Assembly: GCA_038260305.1 (NCBI GenBank)
Contig: JBBSNY010000001.1
Coordinates: 248,001 to 312,000, forward strand
Direction: 5' to 3'
DNA: 64,000 nucleotides
Source: CADCVQ01 sp038260305
GTDB taxonomy: Bacteria > Actinomycetota > Thermoleophilia > Solirubrobacterales > Solirubrobacteraceae
In this document: piece after piece, positions 17,114-27,946 of the stretch
Layout: every line of letters begins with the position of its first letter
Position numbering within the stretch: position 1 is the stretch's first letter
The notes under the pieces: generated by a model
What the model was told of the DNA's origin: nothing
Databases searched by the model: none
What the model saw: the letters and a program-made list of their open reading frames with translations, nothing else
Translations under genes and position numbers: made by a program

Positions 17114-18177
17114 GGCAGCAGGTCCTCGTCGCGTCCGGAGATGTACAGGTTCAGCTCGACGCGCTCGTCGCGGCCCTCGATCGTGTCGTAGATCCGCTTG
17201 ACCGCCTTGAGATCTGATGCCGCGAGCTTGTGCGGCTTCAGCACGGCCGCGGGCGTCACCTTGCGCCGCAGCAGCGCCTTCGCGATCGCCGGCAGCGAGC
17301 TCGCGAGCTCCTTCGCCGCGACCGGCTTGAACTTCGCCAGCGGCGAGTCGCCGCCGTAGGAGCGCGGCAGCAGCTCGGCCTCGTTGAGCAGCCCGTACTG
17401 GCGGACGAGCGAGACGAACGCCCGCTCGTGGCGCTCGCCGTTGTTGGCATCAAAGATGTGGAAGTCGTTGCCGGCGCGCCGGCGCAGGCGCATGATCTGG
17501 CTCATCGGGGCGACGCCCTTCGGGCACGCGTCGATGCACTTGAAGCAGTGCGTGCAGTCGTAGATCCCGTGCGGGTCGTCGGCGAGGTCCTGCAGGCGCG
17601 TGGCGGTCTGCGCGTCGCGCGGGTCGCCGACGAAGCGGTAGGCCTTCGCCAGCGCCGCGGGCCCGACGAACAAGGGGTCGACTTCCATCGACAGGCAGTC
17701 CGACAAGCAGGCGCCGCACTGGATGCAGGCCATCGACTGCGTGACGTCGACCATCGACTCGTGCGCCACGACGTACTCGCGCTCGGGCACCGGCTGCTTG
17801 GCCTCCAGCCACGGCGTGACCCGCTGGATCTTCTTCCAGTGCACGGCGTCCATGTCGACGATGAGGTCCTTGATGACGGGCATGTTGCCCATCGGCTCGA
17901 CCTCGATGACGCCGTCGCGGGCGCCGCGCTGGGCCTTGTCGAGGTGCGTGTGGCAGGCGAGGCCGGGCTTGCCGTTGACGCGCACGCCGCACGAGCCGCA
18001 GATCGCCGCGCGGCACGAGCAGCGGATCCCGATCGAGCCGTCGTGCAGCGCCTTCGCCTGCAGGATCGCCTCGAGCACCGATCGATGCGGCTCGAGCTCG
18101 ACCGTGTGCTCGTCCCAGTAGGCGGGCTCGCCCGATTCGGGGTCGTAGCGGCGCAGCTTCAGCGTGTACTCGGCCAT
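17110..18177 (-). CDS. sdhB: Succinate dehydrogenase iron-sulfur subunit
   Basis: A 355-residue iron-sulfur protein that passes electrons from the flavoprotein to the HdrB-like subunit. The [2Fe-2S] ligands are in IRCSCRAAICGSCGV and the later LAC; the two cubane sites are CIQCGACLSDC and CTHCFKCIDACPKG. After about residue 245 there is an extension of about 100 residues (LLPRSYGGDSPLAKFKP ... LYISGRDEDLLP) not found in classical SdhB of about 240 residues; a similar extension is known in HdrB-anchored enzymes. Start ATG at 18177 overlaps the sdhA stop, and its own stop overlaps the next ATG. Confidence 0.92.
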   Translation of the reverse strand: MAEYTLKLRRYDPESGEPAYWDEHTVELEPHRSVLEAILQAKALHDGSIGIRCSCRAAICGSCGVRVNGKPGLACHTHLDKAQRGARDGVIEVEPMGNMPVIKDLIVDMDAVHWKKIQRVTPWLEAKQPVPEREYVVAHESMVDVTQSMACIQCGACLSDCLSMEVDPLFVGPAALAKAYRFVGDPRDAQTATRLQDLADDPHGIYDCTHCFKCIDACPKGVAPMSQIMRLRRRAGNDFHIFDANNGERHERAFVSLVRQYGLLNEAELLPRSYGGDSPLAKFKPVAAKELASSLPAIAKALLRRKVTPAAVLKPHKLAASDLKAVKRIYDTIEGRDERVELNLYISGRDEDLLP

Positions 18178-19880
18178 CAGTACTTCCTCACCTCTGGTTG
18201 CCACTGCGTGATCGTGACCTCCGAATAGGAGATCTCGGGCGAGCCGTCCTCGCCGCGCGTCAGGTCGATGTGCTTGAGCCACTGCTCGTCGTCGCGCTCG
18301 GGGTAGTCGGTGCGGAACTGCGCACCACGCGACTCCTTGCGCTCGATCGCGGCGACGACGGTGCACTCGGCCGCGTCGAGCAGGTAGCCGAGCTCGATCG
18401 CCCCGAGGACGTCCTGGTTGAAGACCGTTCCGCGGTCGTCGATCGCGGCGACGTCGGACTCCTGCTTGAGGCGGCCGATGATCTCGAGCGCCTCCTGCAA
18501 GCCCTGCTCGTCGCGGAACACGGCGACCTTGTCGTTCATCATCGCGCCGAGCTCGTCCTTGATCGCGGAGATCCGGCGGCCGCCGCGCTCGCGCGCGATG
18601 ATCGCGTCGATCCGGGCGACGTCCTCGCGCAGACGCGACTCGGGCGCCGCCGGCATCGGCATGTCCGTGCCCCGCTGCGCGGCGTGCTCGCCGGAGCGGC
18701 GGCCGAAGATCAGCGTGTCGAGTAGCGAGTTCGCGCCGAGACGGTTGCCGCCGTGGACCGACACGCAGGCGACCTCACCCGCGGCATACAGGCCCGTCAC
18801 GGGGGTGCGGCCGTCGACGTCGGTCTTGACGCCGCCCATGATGTAGTGCTGCCCGGGGCGGATCATGATCGGCTCGCGCGTGATGTCCGTGCCGGCGAAG
18901 TCGCGGCCGATGTTGACGATCTCGCGCAGCGCTTCGAGTACCCGCTTCTTCGGCACGACGGTGATGTCGAGGTAGATGCCCTGACCGTCGGCGCCGACGC
19001 CGCGCCCCTCGTTGATCTCCGTCTGCTCGGCGCGCGAGACGACGTCGCGCGAGGCGAGCTCCATCTTGTTCGGCGCGTAGTCCTCCATGAAGCGCCGGCC
19101 CTCGGAGTTCAGGAGATGGGCGCCCTCGCCGCGCGCGCCCTCGGTGATGAGAAAGCCGTTCTCGGCGAGCGTCGTGGGGTGGTACTGGACCATCTCCATG
19201 TCCATCAGCGGCGCCCCGATCGCGTATGCCTGGGCGATCCCGTCGGCGGTGCAGATGAGCGCGTTCGTCGTCGGCTTGTAGCACTGGCCCGCGCCACCGG
19301 AGGCGAGGATCACCGACTTCGCGTTGAAGATCTGCATGTCCCCGGAGCGGATGTTGCGGGCGACCGCGCCCGTGCACTCGCCGTCGTCGTCGAGGATCAG
19401 GGAGCTGACGAACCACTCTTCGAAGCGCGCCACCGTGAGGTGGTGGCGCATGAGCTGCTCGTAGAGGACGTGCAGGATCGCCTGGCCGGTGATGTCGGCG
19501 ACGTACGCGGTGCGCTTCTTCGAGGCGCCGCCGAACGCGCGCAGGTCGAGATGGCCGGTCGCGTTGCGGTAGAAGGTCACGCCGATGTGCTCGAGGTGCA
19601 TGACCTCGCCGGGCGCCTCGGAGCACATGATCTCGATCGCGTCCTGGTCGCCGAGGAAGTCCGAGCCCTTGACGGTGTCGTACGCGTGCTCGGTCCAGTC
19701 GTCGTCGACGGCGATCGCCGCGTTCATGCCGCCCGCGGCAGCGACGGAGTGCGAGCGCACGGGGTGGACCTTGCTCATGATCGCGACGCTCACGCCGGTC
19801 TGCGCCGCGGCGAGGGCGGCGCGTTGGCCGGCGAGTCCGGCGCCGATGATGAGCACGTCGTGCGAGGGCAAGAACTGCAC
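18177..19880 (-). CDS. sdhA: Succinate dehydrogenase flavoprotein subunit
   Basis: Oxidises succinate to fumarate with covalently bound FAD. N-terminal dinucleotide fold DVLIIGAGLAGQ; the FAD-linking His lies in RSHSVAAAGGMNAA; active-site segments are HPTTL, TEGARGEGAHLLNSEG and RPGQHYIMGG. About 567 residues, the usual size. GTG at 19880 is one start; a TACAGT hexamer (19879-19884) ends 7 nt before an in-frame TTG at 19871, so a leaderless start there (PSHDVLIIG) is as likely. First gene of a three-gene operon with sdhB and the HdrB-like gene. It is annotated as succinate dehydrogenase; fumarate reduction is possible in principle. Confidence 0.94.
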   Translation of the reverse strand: MQFLPSHDVLIIGAGLAGQRAALAAAQTGVSVAIMSKVHPVRSHSVAAAGGMNAAIAVDDDWTEHAYDTVKGSDFLGDQDAIEIMCSEAPGEVMHLEHIGVTFYRNATGHLDLRAFGGASKKRTAYVADITGQAILHVLYEQLMRHHLTVARFEEWFVSSLILDDDGECTGAVARNIRSGDMQIFNAKSVILASGGAGQCYKPTTNALICTADGIAQAYAIGAPLMDMEMVQYHPTTLAENGFLITEGARGEGAHLLNSEGRRFMEDYAPNKMELASRDVVSRAEQTEINEGRGVGADGQGIYLDITVVPKKRVLEALREIVNIGRDFAGTDITREPIMIRPGQHYIMGGVKTDVDGRTPVTGLYAAGEVACVSVHGGNRLGANSLLDTLIFGRRSGEHAAQRGTDMPMPAAPESRLREDVARIDAIIARERGGRRISAIKDELGAMMNDKVAVFRDEQGLQEALEIIGRLKQESDVAAIDDRGTVFNQDVLGAIELGYLLDAAECTVVAAIERKESRGAQFRTDYPERDDEQWLKHIDLTRGEDGSPEISYSEVTITQWQPEVRKY

Positions 19881-19933
19881 TGTAGCGCTCGCGCTGGGAC
19901 GGCCCGGGCCCCGCAAAACGGAGTTTGTGGCAG

Positions 19934-21109
19934 CTACGCCAAGCGCTGGGGCAATGCCGCGCTGACCGCGCGCCGAACCTGGTCGATCGTCACGACGCCG
20001 CACAGCACGCCGTCGCCGTCGACGGCCATCAGAGCCCCATTGCTGTGCAGGTTCTGATCGGTGACGAGCGACTCCAGCGGGCGGTCGGAGGGCACGCGCC
20101 AGCGCTCGGCATCGGCGGCGTCGAGGAGCTCGCGGACCTCGAGCGCGGGACGCCCGGCCGTGATCTCGGCGTCGATGCGTTGCTCGGAGACGACGCCCAC
20201 GAAGCGCCCGCCGTCGTCGACGACCGGAAACCACTCCCAGCGGTAGCGCAGGAAGAACTCGTCCTGGGCGCGCAGGACCGTCGTCGTGGCGGGCATCGTG
20301 ACGGGCTCTGAGTCCATGATGTCGGCGACCGTGATCCCGTCGATGCGCTCCGTGAAGACCGTCGACTTGACGGCGGCGCGCGCGCCCTGGGCGAGAAACC
20401 AGCCGACGACCGCGAGATAGATGCCGTTGATCGGCCAGCCGGCAGCGGCGATGAAGCAGCCGAGGCCGACGAGCAGGTAGGCGAAGTACTCGCCGATGCG
20501 CCCGGCGACGCGGGTCGCGCGGGTGCGGTCGCCGGTGATGGCCCAGATCGTCGCCCGCGCCAGGCGGCCGCCGTCGAGCGGGAAGGCGGGGACGAGGTTG
20601 AAGATCAGCAGCGCCGTGTTCCACAGCGCGAGGAAGCCGAGCAGCGCGACCGCGGGCGAGACCTCGACCGTGGCGTCGAGCAGCATGACGTCGAGCGCCC
20701 CGCCGTTGGAGATGACCGCGCCGAGGCCGATGCAGGTCGCGCAGATGACGAGCGTCACGACCGGTCCAGCGACGGCGATCTTGAACTCCGCGCCCGGCGT
20801 GTCCGTGTCGCGGCTCATCTTCGCGATGCCGCCGAAGAACCACAGGTCGATCCCGCTGATGCCGATCCCCAGGCGCCGCGCCACGAGCGCATGCCCGAGC
20901 TCGTGCAGGATGATCGACGTGAACAGCAGCACGACCGCGCCGACCGCCAGCAGGTAGCCCTCGGTGCTCGTCCCGCCGATCGCGGTCTCGAAGTAGTCCG
21001 ACAACAGGTAGATGAGGACGAAGAGGACGACGAACCAGCTCGGGCTCGCACCGATCCGGATGCCGAACAGCCGTGCGATCTGGATCGAGCCACCCCCGCC
21101 TCCGAACAT
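19934..21109 (-). CDS. Site-2 protease family (M50) zinc metalloprotease with CBS domains
   Basis: An intramembrane protease of the SpoIVFB/S2P type, 391 residues. Zinc ligands are in HELGH (residues 69-73) within a transmembrane helix, and the second site is NLVPAFPLDGGR. Six or so helices are followed by two CBS domains (about 245-385; IMDSEPVTMPATTTVLRAQDEFF, then DRPLESLVTDQNLHS), which in relatives sense adenine nucleotides. Start ATG at 21109 gives MFGGGGGSIQIARLFGIRIG; upstream residues in the open frame are unsupported. The substrate is unknown; such proteases usually cleave anti-sigma or other membrane-bound regulators. Confidence 0.9.
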   Translation of the reverse strand: MFGGGGGSIQIARLFGIRIGASPSWFVVLFVLIYLLSDYFETAIGGTSTEGYLLAVGAVVLLFTSIILHELGHALVARRLGIGISGIDLWFFGGIAKMSRDTDTPGAEFKIAVAGPVVTLVICATCIGLGAVISNGGALDVMLLDATVEVSPAVALLGFLALWNTALLIFNLVPAFPLDGGRLARATIWAITGDRTRATRVAGRIGEYFAYLLVGLGCFIAAAGWPINGIYLAVVGWFLAQGARAAVKSTVFTERIDGITVADIMDSEPVTMPATTTVLRAQDEFFLRYRWEWFPVVDDGGRFVGVVSEQRIDAEITAGRPALEVRELLDAADAERWRVPSDRPLESLVTDQNLHSNGALMAVDGDGVLCGVVTIDQVRRAVSAALPQRLA

Positions 21110-21261
21110 GCCCACATCGTCGCAGGGTGGGGGGCGCGCCGTGAGGATCGGCGTGCGGCGGGAGCGCTTCGCGTGCACGACGACGGCGCGGGCTAGGACT
21201 GACGGCGCTGATGACGGCCCCGGCGCGCGCGCTCTGGAGGACCGCCTAGGTCCCACGAACG

Positions 21262-22929
21262 TCAGTCCGGCGGTGTGTGGCGCGCGATGATCGCGGCGCA
21301 GTCGATGCCCGCGGGCAGTGTTCCGTACTGCAGGCCGCCGTCGGCGCCGAGGCGCGAGGCGCAGAACGCGTCGGCGACCGCGGGTGGGGCGTGGCGCACC
21401 AGCAGCGAGCCCTGCAGCGCGAGCGCCAGCGCCTCGACGATCCGCCTCGCCCGCAGCTCGAGCGACTCGCGGTCGGCGAGCTGCGCGCGCAGGCGCACGC
21501 AGAAGGCGTCGAGCCGCGTGTCCGCGCCGGCGGCGAGATCGAGCTCGTCAAGGACCGCGTCCGGCGCCGCCGGCTCGCGCCCGAGCGCGCGCAGGACGTC
21601 GAGCGCCATGACGTTGCCCGAGCCCTCCCAGATCGACGCAAGCGGCATCTCGCGGTATAGGCGCGGCATGCCGGACTCCTCGACGTAGCCGTTTCCGCCG
21701 AGGCATTCGAGCGCCTCGAAGGCGTGGCCCGGCCCGCGCTTGCAGACCCAGTACTTCGCGATCGCCGTCGCGATCCGCTTGAAGGCCGCCGCGCTCTGCG
21801 AGCCCGCGGCCGCCTCGTCGTAGGCGCGCGCCAAGCGCATCGCGAGCACCGTCGCGGCCTCGGACTCGATGCACAGGTCCGCGAGCACGTTGCGCATCAG
21901 CGGCTGGTCGGCGAGCCGCGCGCCGAACGCTGACCGGTGCGCGGCGTGCCAGGTCGCGTTCGCGACGCCCCAGCGCATCCCCGCCGCCGTCCCGATGACG
22001 CAGTCAAGCCGTGTGTGGCCGACCATCTCGAGGATCGTCGCCACGCCGCGCCCCGGTTCACCGACGATCCGCGCCCACGCGCCGTGCAGCTCGATCTCGC
22101 TCGACGCGTTCGAGCGGTTGCCGAGCTTGTCCTTCAGGCGCTGGATGTGAAAGGCGTTGCGCGTGCCGTCGGGGAGGATCCGCGGCAGCGCGAAGCAGGA
22201 CGGGTGGGCGGGACGGTGTCCATCCTGCGCGAGCACGAGGAAGAGGTCGCACATCGGCGCCGAGCAGAACCACTTGTGGCCGGTCAGCTCGTACTCGCCT
22301 GCGGGCCCGACGGCGCGGGCGACGGTCGTGTTCGCACGCACATCCGAGCCGCCCTGCTTCTCGGTCATCGCCATCCCGCACAGCGCGCTCGCCTTCGCCC
22401 GCCCGCCGAGCGCGAGCTCCGGGTCATACGATGTCGCGGTCAGCCGCGGCTCCCACTCCGCGGCGAGGGACGGCTCCGCGCGCAACGCGGGCACGGCGGC
22501 GAACGTCATCGTGATCGGGCAGGCGAAGCCGCCCTCGGCTTGTGCCGCCGTCAGGTACATCGCGGTGCGCGCGACATGAGCGCCGCCTCGCGACGAGGTC
22601 CAGGGCAGCGAGTGCAGCTCGTGGCTCGTCGCGAGGCGCATGAGGTCGTGCCACGCGCGGTGAAACTCGACCTCGTCGATGCGATGGCCGTAGCGGTCGA
22701 ACGTGCGCAGCGCCGGCGGGTGCTCGTTCGCCTCGAAGCCCCAGCGCACGGGCGCCCCGCCCCACGCGGCCCCCACGCGGCGTGCCCGCTCCAGGGCCCA
22801 GCCGGCGCCCTCGCGCCCGAGCGCCTCGACGAGCGGGACGTTGTCGTCGAAGAGGTTGCGGTCCTCAAGCGACGGCGGCTGGTTGGACACCTCGTGCGTG
22901 CACCAGGGCTCGGTCGGCCGGTGGGCCAT
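21262..22929 (-). CDS. AidB-like acyl-CoA dehydrogenase family protein
   Basis: A 555-residue flavoprotein. The order of motifs follows AidB: an N-terminal extension with NQPPSLEDRNLFDDN, the FAD loop MAMTEKQGGSDVR, TGHKWFCSAPMCD, RLKDKLGNRSNASSEIE, the helical C-terminal domain with ALECLGGNGYVEESGMPRLYRE, and a last helical section of about 100 residues. E. coli AidB is linked to the alkylation response and binds DNA, with weak isovaleryl-CoA dehydrogenase activity; the role here is inferred only. Start ATG at 22929. No adaptive-response genes lie nearby. Confidence 0.88.
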   Translation of the reverse strand: MAHRPTEPWCTHEVSNQPPSLEDRNLFDDNVPLVEALGREGAGWALERARRVGAAWGGAPVRWGFEANEHPPALRTFDRYGHRIDEVEFHRAWHDLMRLATSHELHSLPWTSSRGGAHVARTAMYLTAAQAEGGFACPITMTFAAVPALRAEPSLAAEWEPRLTATSYDPELALGGRAKASALCGMAMTEKQGGSDVRANTTVARAVGPAGEYELTGHKWFCSAPMCDLFLVLAQDGHRPAHPSCFALPRILPDGTRNAFHIQRLKDKLGNRSNASSEIELHGAWARIVGEPGRGVATILEMVGHTRLDCVIGTAAGMRWGVANATWHAAHRSAFGARLADQPLMRNVLADLCIESEAATVLAMRLARAYDEAAAGSQSAAAFKRIATAIAKYWVCKRGPGHAFEALECLGGNGYVEESGMPRLYREMPLASIWEGSGNVMALDVLRALGREPAAPDAVLDELDLAAGADTRLDAFCVRLRAQLADRESLELRARRIVEALALALQGSLLVRHAPPAVADAFCASRLGADGGLQYGTLPAGIDCAAIIARHTPPD

Positions 22930-22965
22930 GGGGCAAGTCAACCACGCTGTGAAACGATTCGTGGC

Positions 22966-23210
22966 ATGTGATCGCTCGCGGCATTCCTCGCCGTTGCGCT
23001 GGCCGTGACGCTGACGCCGGGCCCGGCGCTCGCGCTCCTGCTGCAGGTCTCGGCTTTGCACGGCCGGCGTGCCGCGCTCGCGAACATCGCCGGCAACTCG
23101 AGCGGGGTTCTCGCGTGGGGCGTCCTCGCCGCCGTCGGGATCTCGGCGCTCGTCCGCGGCGAACCAGCTCGCCTACGACGCGCGCGCCAACCTCGTCCGG
23201 AGGGTGGGGT
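22966..23210 (+). pseudogene. LysE/RhtB-family exporter remnant
   Basis: One frame reads SLAAFLAVALAVTLTPGPALALLLQV and then GRRAALANIAGNSSGVLAWG, the unmistakable first two helices of LysE/RhtB amino-acid exporters. ATG at 22966 is followed at once by TGA in that frame, and similarity ends after AVGISALVRG (about 65 residues of about 205). The rest of the exporter is absent. A stop-then-restart at GTG 23005 would still give a fragment only. The remainder of the 313-bp gap between flanking genes holds only the hairpin at 23209-23241. Confidence 0.7.
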
Positions 23211-23241
23211 GAGAAACGTCCAAATGGCGGACGTTTCTCAC
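23209..23241. terminator. Perfect 13-bp inverted repeat next to the icd stop
   Basis: GTGAGAAACGTCC, a 7-nt spacer, then GGACGTTTCTCAC. It lies immediately downstream of the monomeric IDH gene (minus strand). There is no T run on either side, so it may be a bidirectional terminator without a U tract, an operator or a dispersed palindrome. It also marks the edge of the LysE remnant. Confidence 0.5.
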
Positions 23242-23242
23242 G

Positions 23243-25426
<2,184 letters not shown>

Positions 25427-25541
25427 CGGCAGCCCGACACGCTAGCGACGAACGTCAATGTTCCGCGGACGCGCGGAAGTCCCGGATCCCACCGATAGCA
25501 TCGCCGCCTCCCGCTTGTACGCGAGACCTCGAGAGGCCGCC

Positions 25542-26350
25542 ATGGCGCACGACGTGACCTTCATCCCCGGAGACGGCACCGGCCCTGAGCTGCCGAGGCC
25601 ACTCGGCGCGTGCTCGAGGCCACCGGCGTCGACTTCAACTGGGACCGCCACGAGGCCGGCATCGAGTTCGAACGCGGCACGGAGGCCAACGCGACGCTGC
25701 GCGCAAAGCTCTCCGACCTTGGGGCCGTCGTCCGCGAGGACGCCGGCATCTCGATCAAGCCGATCAGCGTCTTCGGCTCCGAGCGGATCGTTCGCCACGC
25801 CTTCGACTACGCCGTCACCCACGGTTACAGGAAGGTCGTCGCCGCGCACAAGGCGAACATCATGAAGTTCTCCGACGGCCTGTTCCTCGAGGTCGCCGCG
25901 GACTACCCGGCGATCGAGTTCCCAGACTGCATCATCGACAACCTCTGCAATCAGCTGATCACCTATCCGGAGGATTTCGAGGTCATCGTCCTGCCAAACC
26001 TCTACGGAGACATCGTCTCCGACCTGTGCGCTGCGATGATCGGCGGGCTGGGAATGGCCGGCGGGGCGAACATCGGCACAGAGGCCGCCGTGTTCGAGGC
26101 GACGCACGGATCGTCGCCGACGTACGCTGGGAAGAACCGCATGAACCCGACCGCGCTCATGCTGTCGGGCGTCGCAATGCTGGACCACCTGAAGGAAGCC
26201 ACCGCGGCGCGCGCGCTCGAGAACGCGCTCGCAGCGGTCATCAGCAAGGGCGAGAAGGTCACCTACGACCTCAAAGCCAGCCGAACAGACCCCACCGCCG
26301 TCGGCACGAGCCAGTTCGCCGACGCGGTGATCGAGGAGATGAATGCATGA
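25542..26350 (+). pseudogene. NAD-type isocitrate dehydrogenase, frameshifted and internally deleted
   Basis: The family start MAHDVTFIPGDGTGPEL is followed by a single missing base near 25592; restoring it continues with TEATRRVLEATGV in the next frame. In that second frame the product jumps from FNWDRHEAG directly to IEFERGTEAN, losing roughly 95 residues that hold the ALKGP loop, the substrate arginines and RENTEDLYAG. From GISIKPISVFGSERIVR to the end the sequence is intact. The deletion join lies at a repeated Ala-Gly (GCCGGC), compatible with microhomology. The stop still overlaps the mdh start (ATGA). The gene cannot make an active enzyme. Confidence 0.85.
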
Positions 26351-27330
26351 GTGAAGGTTCCGCGGTGAAGGTCGCCGTCACCGGTGCCGCCGGGCAGATC
26401 GGGTACGCGCTGCTGTTTCGCATCGCGTCCGGTCAGATGCTCGGCCCCGACACGAAGATCGCACTGAAGCTGCTGGAGGTCCCACAGGCGGTGGAGAAGG
26501 CCGAGGGGACGACGCTCGAGCTGATCGACTGCGCCTTCCCGCAGCTCGCGTCGGTGGACATCTACGACGATCCAAAGCAGGCCTTCGACGGGGTCGAGAT
26601 CGCGCTGCTCGTCGGCGCTCGCCCACGCTCGAAGGGCATGGAGCGCGCGGATCTGCTGGAGGCCAACGGGCAGATCTTCAAGCCGCAGGGTGAGGCGCTC
26701 AACGCCGCGGCGGCAAGCGACGTGAAGGTGCTCGTGGTCGGCAACCCCGCGAACACGAACGCGCTGATCCTCGCCGCCAACGCGCCGGATATCCCGGCGT
26801 CGCAGATCACGGCGATGACGCGCCTGGACCAGAACCGCGCCGTTGCGCTGCTCGCGCAGAAGCTCGGCGTCGGCGTCAACGAGGTCTCGGACCTCGTCGT
26901 GTGGGGAAACCACTCGCCGTCGATGTTCCCGGACCTGTACAACGCGACGGTCGGCGGCAAGCCCGCGATCGACCTCGTCGACCTGGACTGGTATGAGAAC
27001 GAGTACATCCCGCGCGTCGGCAAGCGCGGCGCCGAGGTCATCGCCGCGCGCGGCGCGTCGTCGGCCGCCTCGGCGGCGAATGCCGCGATCGACCACGTCC
27101 GCGACTGGGTCGGCGGCGCCGACGGGCTGCGCTCGATGGCTGTCGCCTCCGACGGCTCCTACGGCGTCACCGAGGGGATCATCTCGAGCTTCCCGGTGCG
27201 CCTCAGCGGCGGCGCGTACGAGATCGAGCAGGGCCTTGAGGTCGGGGACTTCGCACAGTCGAAGATCGACGCCACCGTCAAGGAACTGACGGACGAACGA
27301 GCAGCCGTCGTGGCGCTCGGTTTGGTGTAG
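26347..27330 (+). CDS. mdh: Malate dehydrogenase
   Basis: NAD-dependent oxidation of malate to oxaloacetate. Motifs in order: VTGAAGQIGYALLFRIASG (NAD fold), LLVGARPRSKGMERADLLEAN (substrate Arg residues), VVGNPANTNALI, MTRLDQNRA, and VWGNHSPSMFPD (catalytic His). Length 327 residues fits the cytosolic-type enzyme of actinobacteria. It overlaps the broken IDH gene by four bases and was probably cotranscribed with it; how it is translated now that the upstream frame is broken is open, though ribosomes starting at an internal codon of the IDH remnant (for example GTG 25610) would reach it. Confidence 0.96.
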   Translation: MSEGSAVKVAVTGAAGQIGYALLFRIASGQMLGPDTKIALKLLEVPQAVEKAEGTTLELIDCAFPQLASVDIYDDPKQAFDGVEIALLVGARPRSKGMERADLLEANGQIFKPQGEALNAAAASDVKVLVVGNPANTNALILAANAPDIPASQITAMTRLDQNRAVALLAQKLGVGVNEVSDLVVWGNHSPSMFPDLYNATVGGKPAIDLVDLDWYENEYIPRVGKRGAEVIAARGASSAASAANAAIDHVRDWVGGADGLRSMAVASDGSYGVTEGIISSFPVRLSGGAYEIEQGLEVGDFAQSKIDATVKELTDERAAVVALGLV

Positions 27331-27345
27331 GCGGTCCCTGACCGC
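27331..27345. terminator. Small hairpin just after the mdh stop
   Basis: GCGGTC, a 3-nt loop and GACCGC directly abut the mdh stop codon. Probably part of the transcription end for mdh together with the larger hairpin downstream. Confidence 0.4.
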
Positions 27346-27392
27346 TAGCACCAACTGGTGGCGTCGACCGTTCGACGTTCGATCGACCTCCC

Positions 27393-27423
27393 GGGTCAGG
27401 TTCCCCCTAGTAGGGACCTGACC
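27393..27423. terminator. Strong hairpin between convergent genes; REP-like palindrome
   Basis: GGGTCAGGTTCCC and GGGACCTGACCC pair with one bulged T around a 7-nt loop. It lies between mdh and a convergent gene, so bidirectional termination is plausible. The core GGTCAGGT/ACCTGACC resembles palindromic REP-type repeats spread through some genomes; only this copy is seen in the window. Confidence 0.55.
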
Positions 27424-27442
27424 CCGGTGGTCCGTTCACGCG

Positions 27443-27847
27443 CTAGGCGGCTTCCTTCGGGTGCCAGCCCCGACCGTCCTTCGCGACGAGGCCGTCCTCG
27501 GCGAGGCCCGGCAGCACGCGGTAGAGGTAGTTCTGCTTGATACCCATCTTCTGCGCGAGTTCGGGAATCGTGATTCCGGGCGTCTGCTTGACGAGCGCCA
27601 GCGCCTCGGCACCGCGAGTCCCGCTGCCCTTCGGCCGGCCACGGCGACCGCTGCCGTTGCCGTTGCTGCGCCGCTTGGCCGCGGCTCGCGGGGCACGTGA
27701 GCTCGCCGCACGCGCGGGCGCCGTGGTGGGCACGCCGTCGAGCGCAGCGGCTGCGGCCTGCAGGCGCTGGTACTCCTCAACGAGCGGCTTGAGCTCTTTG
27801 AGCCGAGCGCCGATCTCGCTGCGCTTCTCATCCAGGAAATCTGCCAT
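27443..27847 (-). CDS. Small DNA-binding protein: coiled coil, AT-hook-like linker, winged helix
   Basis: A 134-residue protein. Residues 1-40 form a charged helix (FLDEKRSEIGARLKELKPLVEEYQRL), the middle is a basic Ala/Arg linker with an AT-hook-like GRRGRPKGSG, and the C-terminal 55 residues look like a winged helix (LALVKQTPGITIPELAQKMGIKQNYLYRVLPGLAEDGLV). ATG at 27847 is set by GGGGAG seven nt upstream. The layout suggests a nucleoid-associated or local regulator. Related small proteins are common in this lineage, but none has a role I can name. Confidence 0.75.
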   Translation of the reverse strand: MADFLDEKRSEIGARLKELKPLVEEYQRLQAAAAALDGVPTTAPARAASSRAPRAAAKRRSNGNGSGRRGRPKGSGTRGAEALALVKQTPGITIPELAQKMGIKQNYLYRVLPGLAEDGLVAKDGRGWHPKEAA

Positions 27848-27871
27848 GTACGTCTCCCCGTCAGGCATTAA

Positions 27872-27888
27872 GGTTAACCGAACGTATA
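27872..27888 (-). promoter_or_regulatory. Candidate promoter with GGTTAACC palindrome
   Basis: Upstream of the ATG at 27847, the minus strand carries TATACG (27883-27888), a plausible -10, followed by the perfect palindrome GGTTAACC (27872-27879) near the expected transcription start. This is an unusually AT-rich spot for the window and a natural place for autoregulation. Confidence 0.35.
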
Positions 27889-27946
27889 GCGTAGCCAATC
27901 CGCCGGTCGGTTGTTGCGAGCGGGCGTTCGTGCGCGGCGAGGAGCC

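Noticed and set aside
15950..17191. Long plus-strand frame with SSTGAPA repeats opposite the complex II operon
   Set aside because: It is antisense to the HdrB-like gene, whose CCG motifs are clear. The repeat is the reverse of the acidic heptad.
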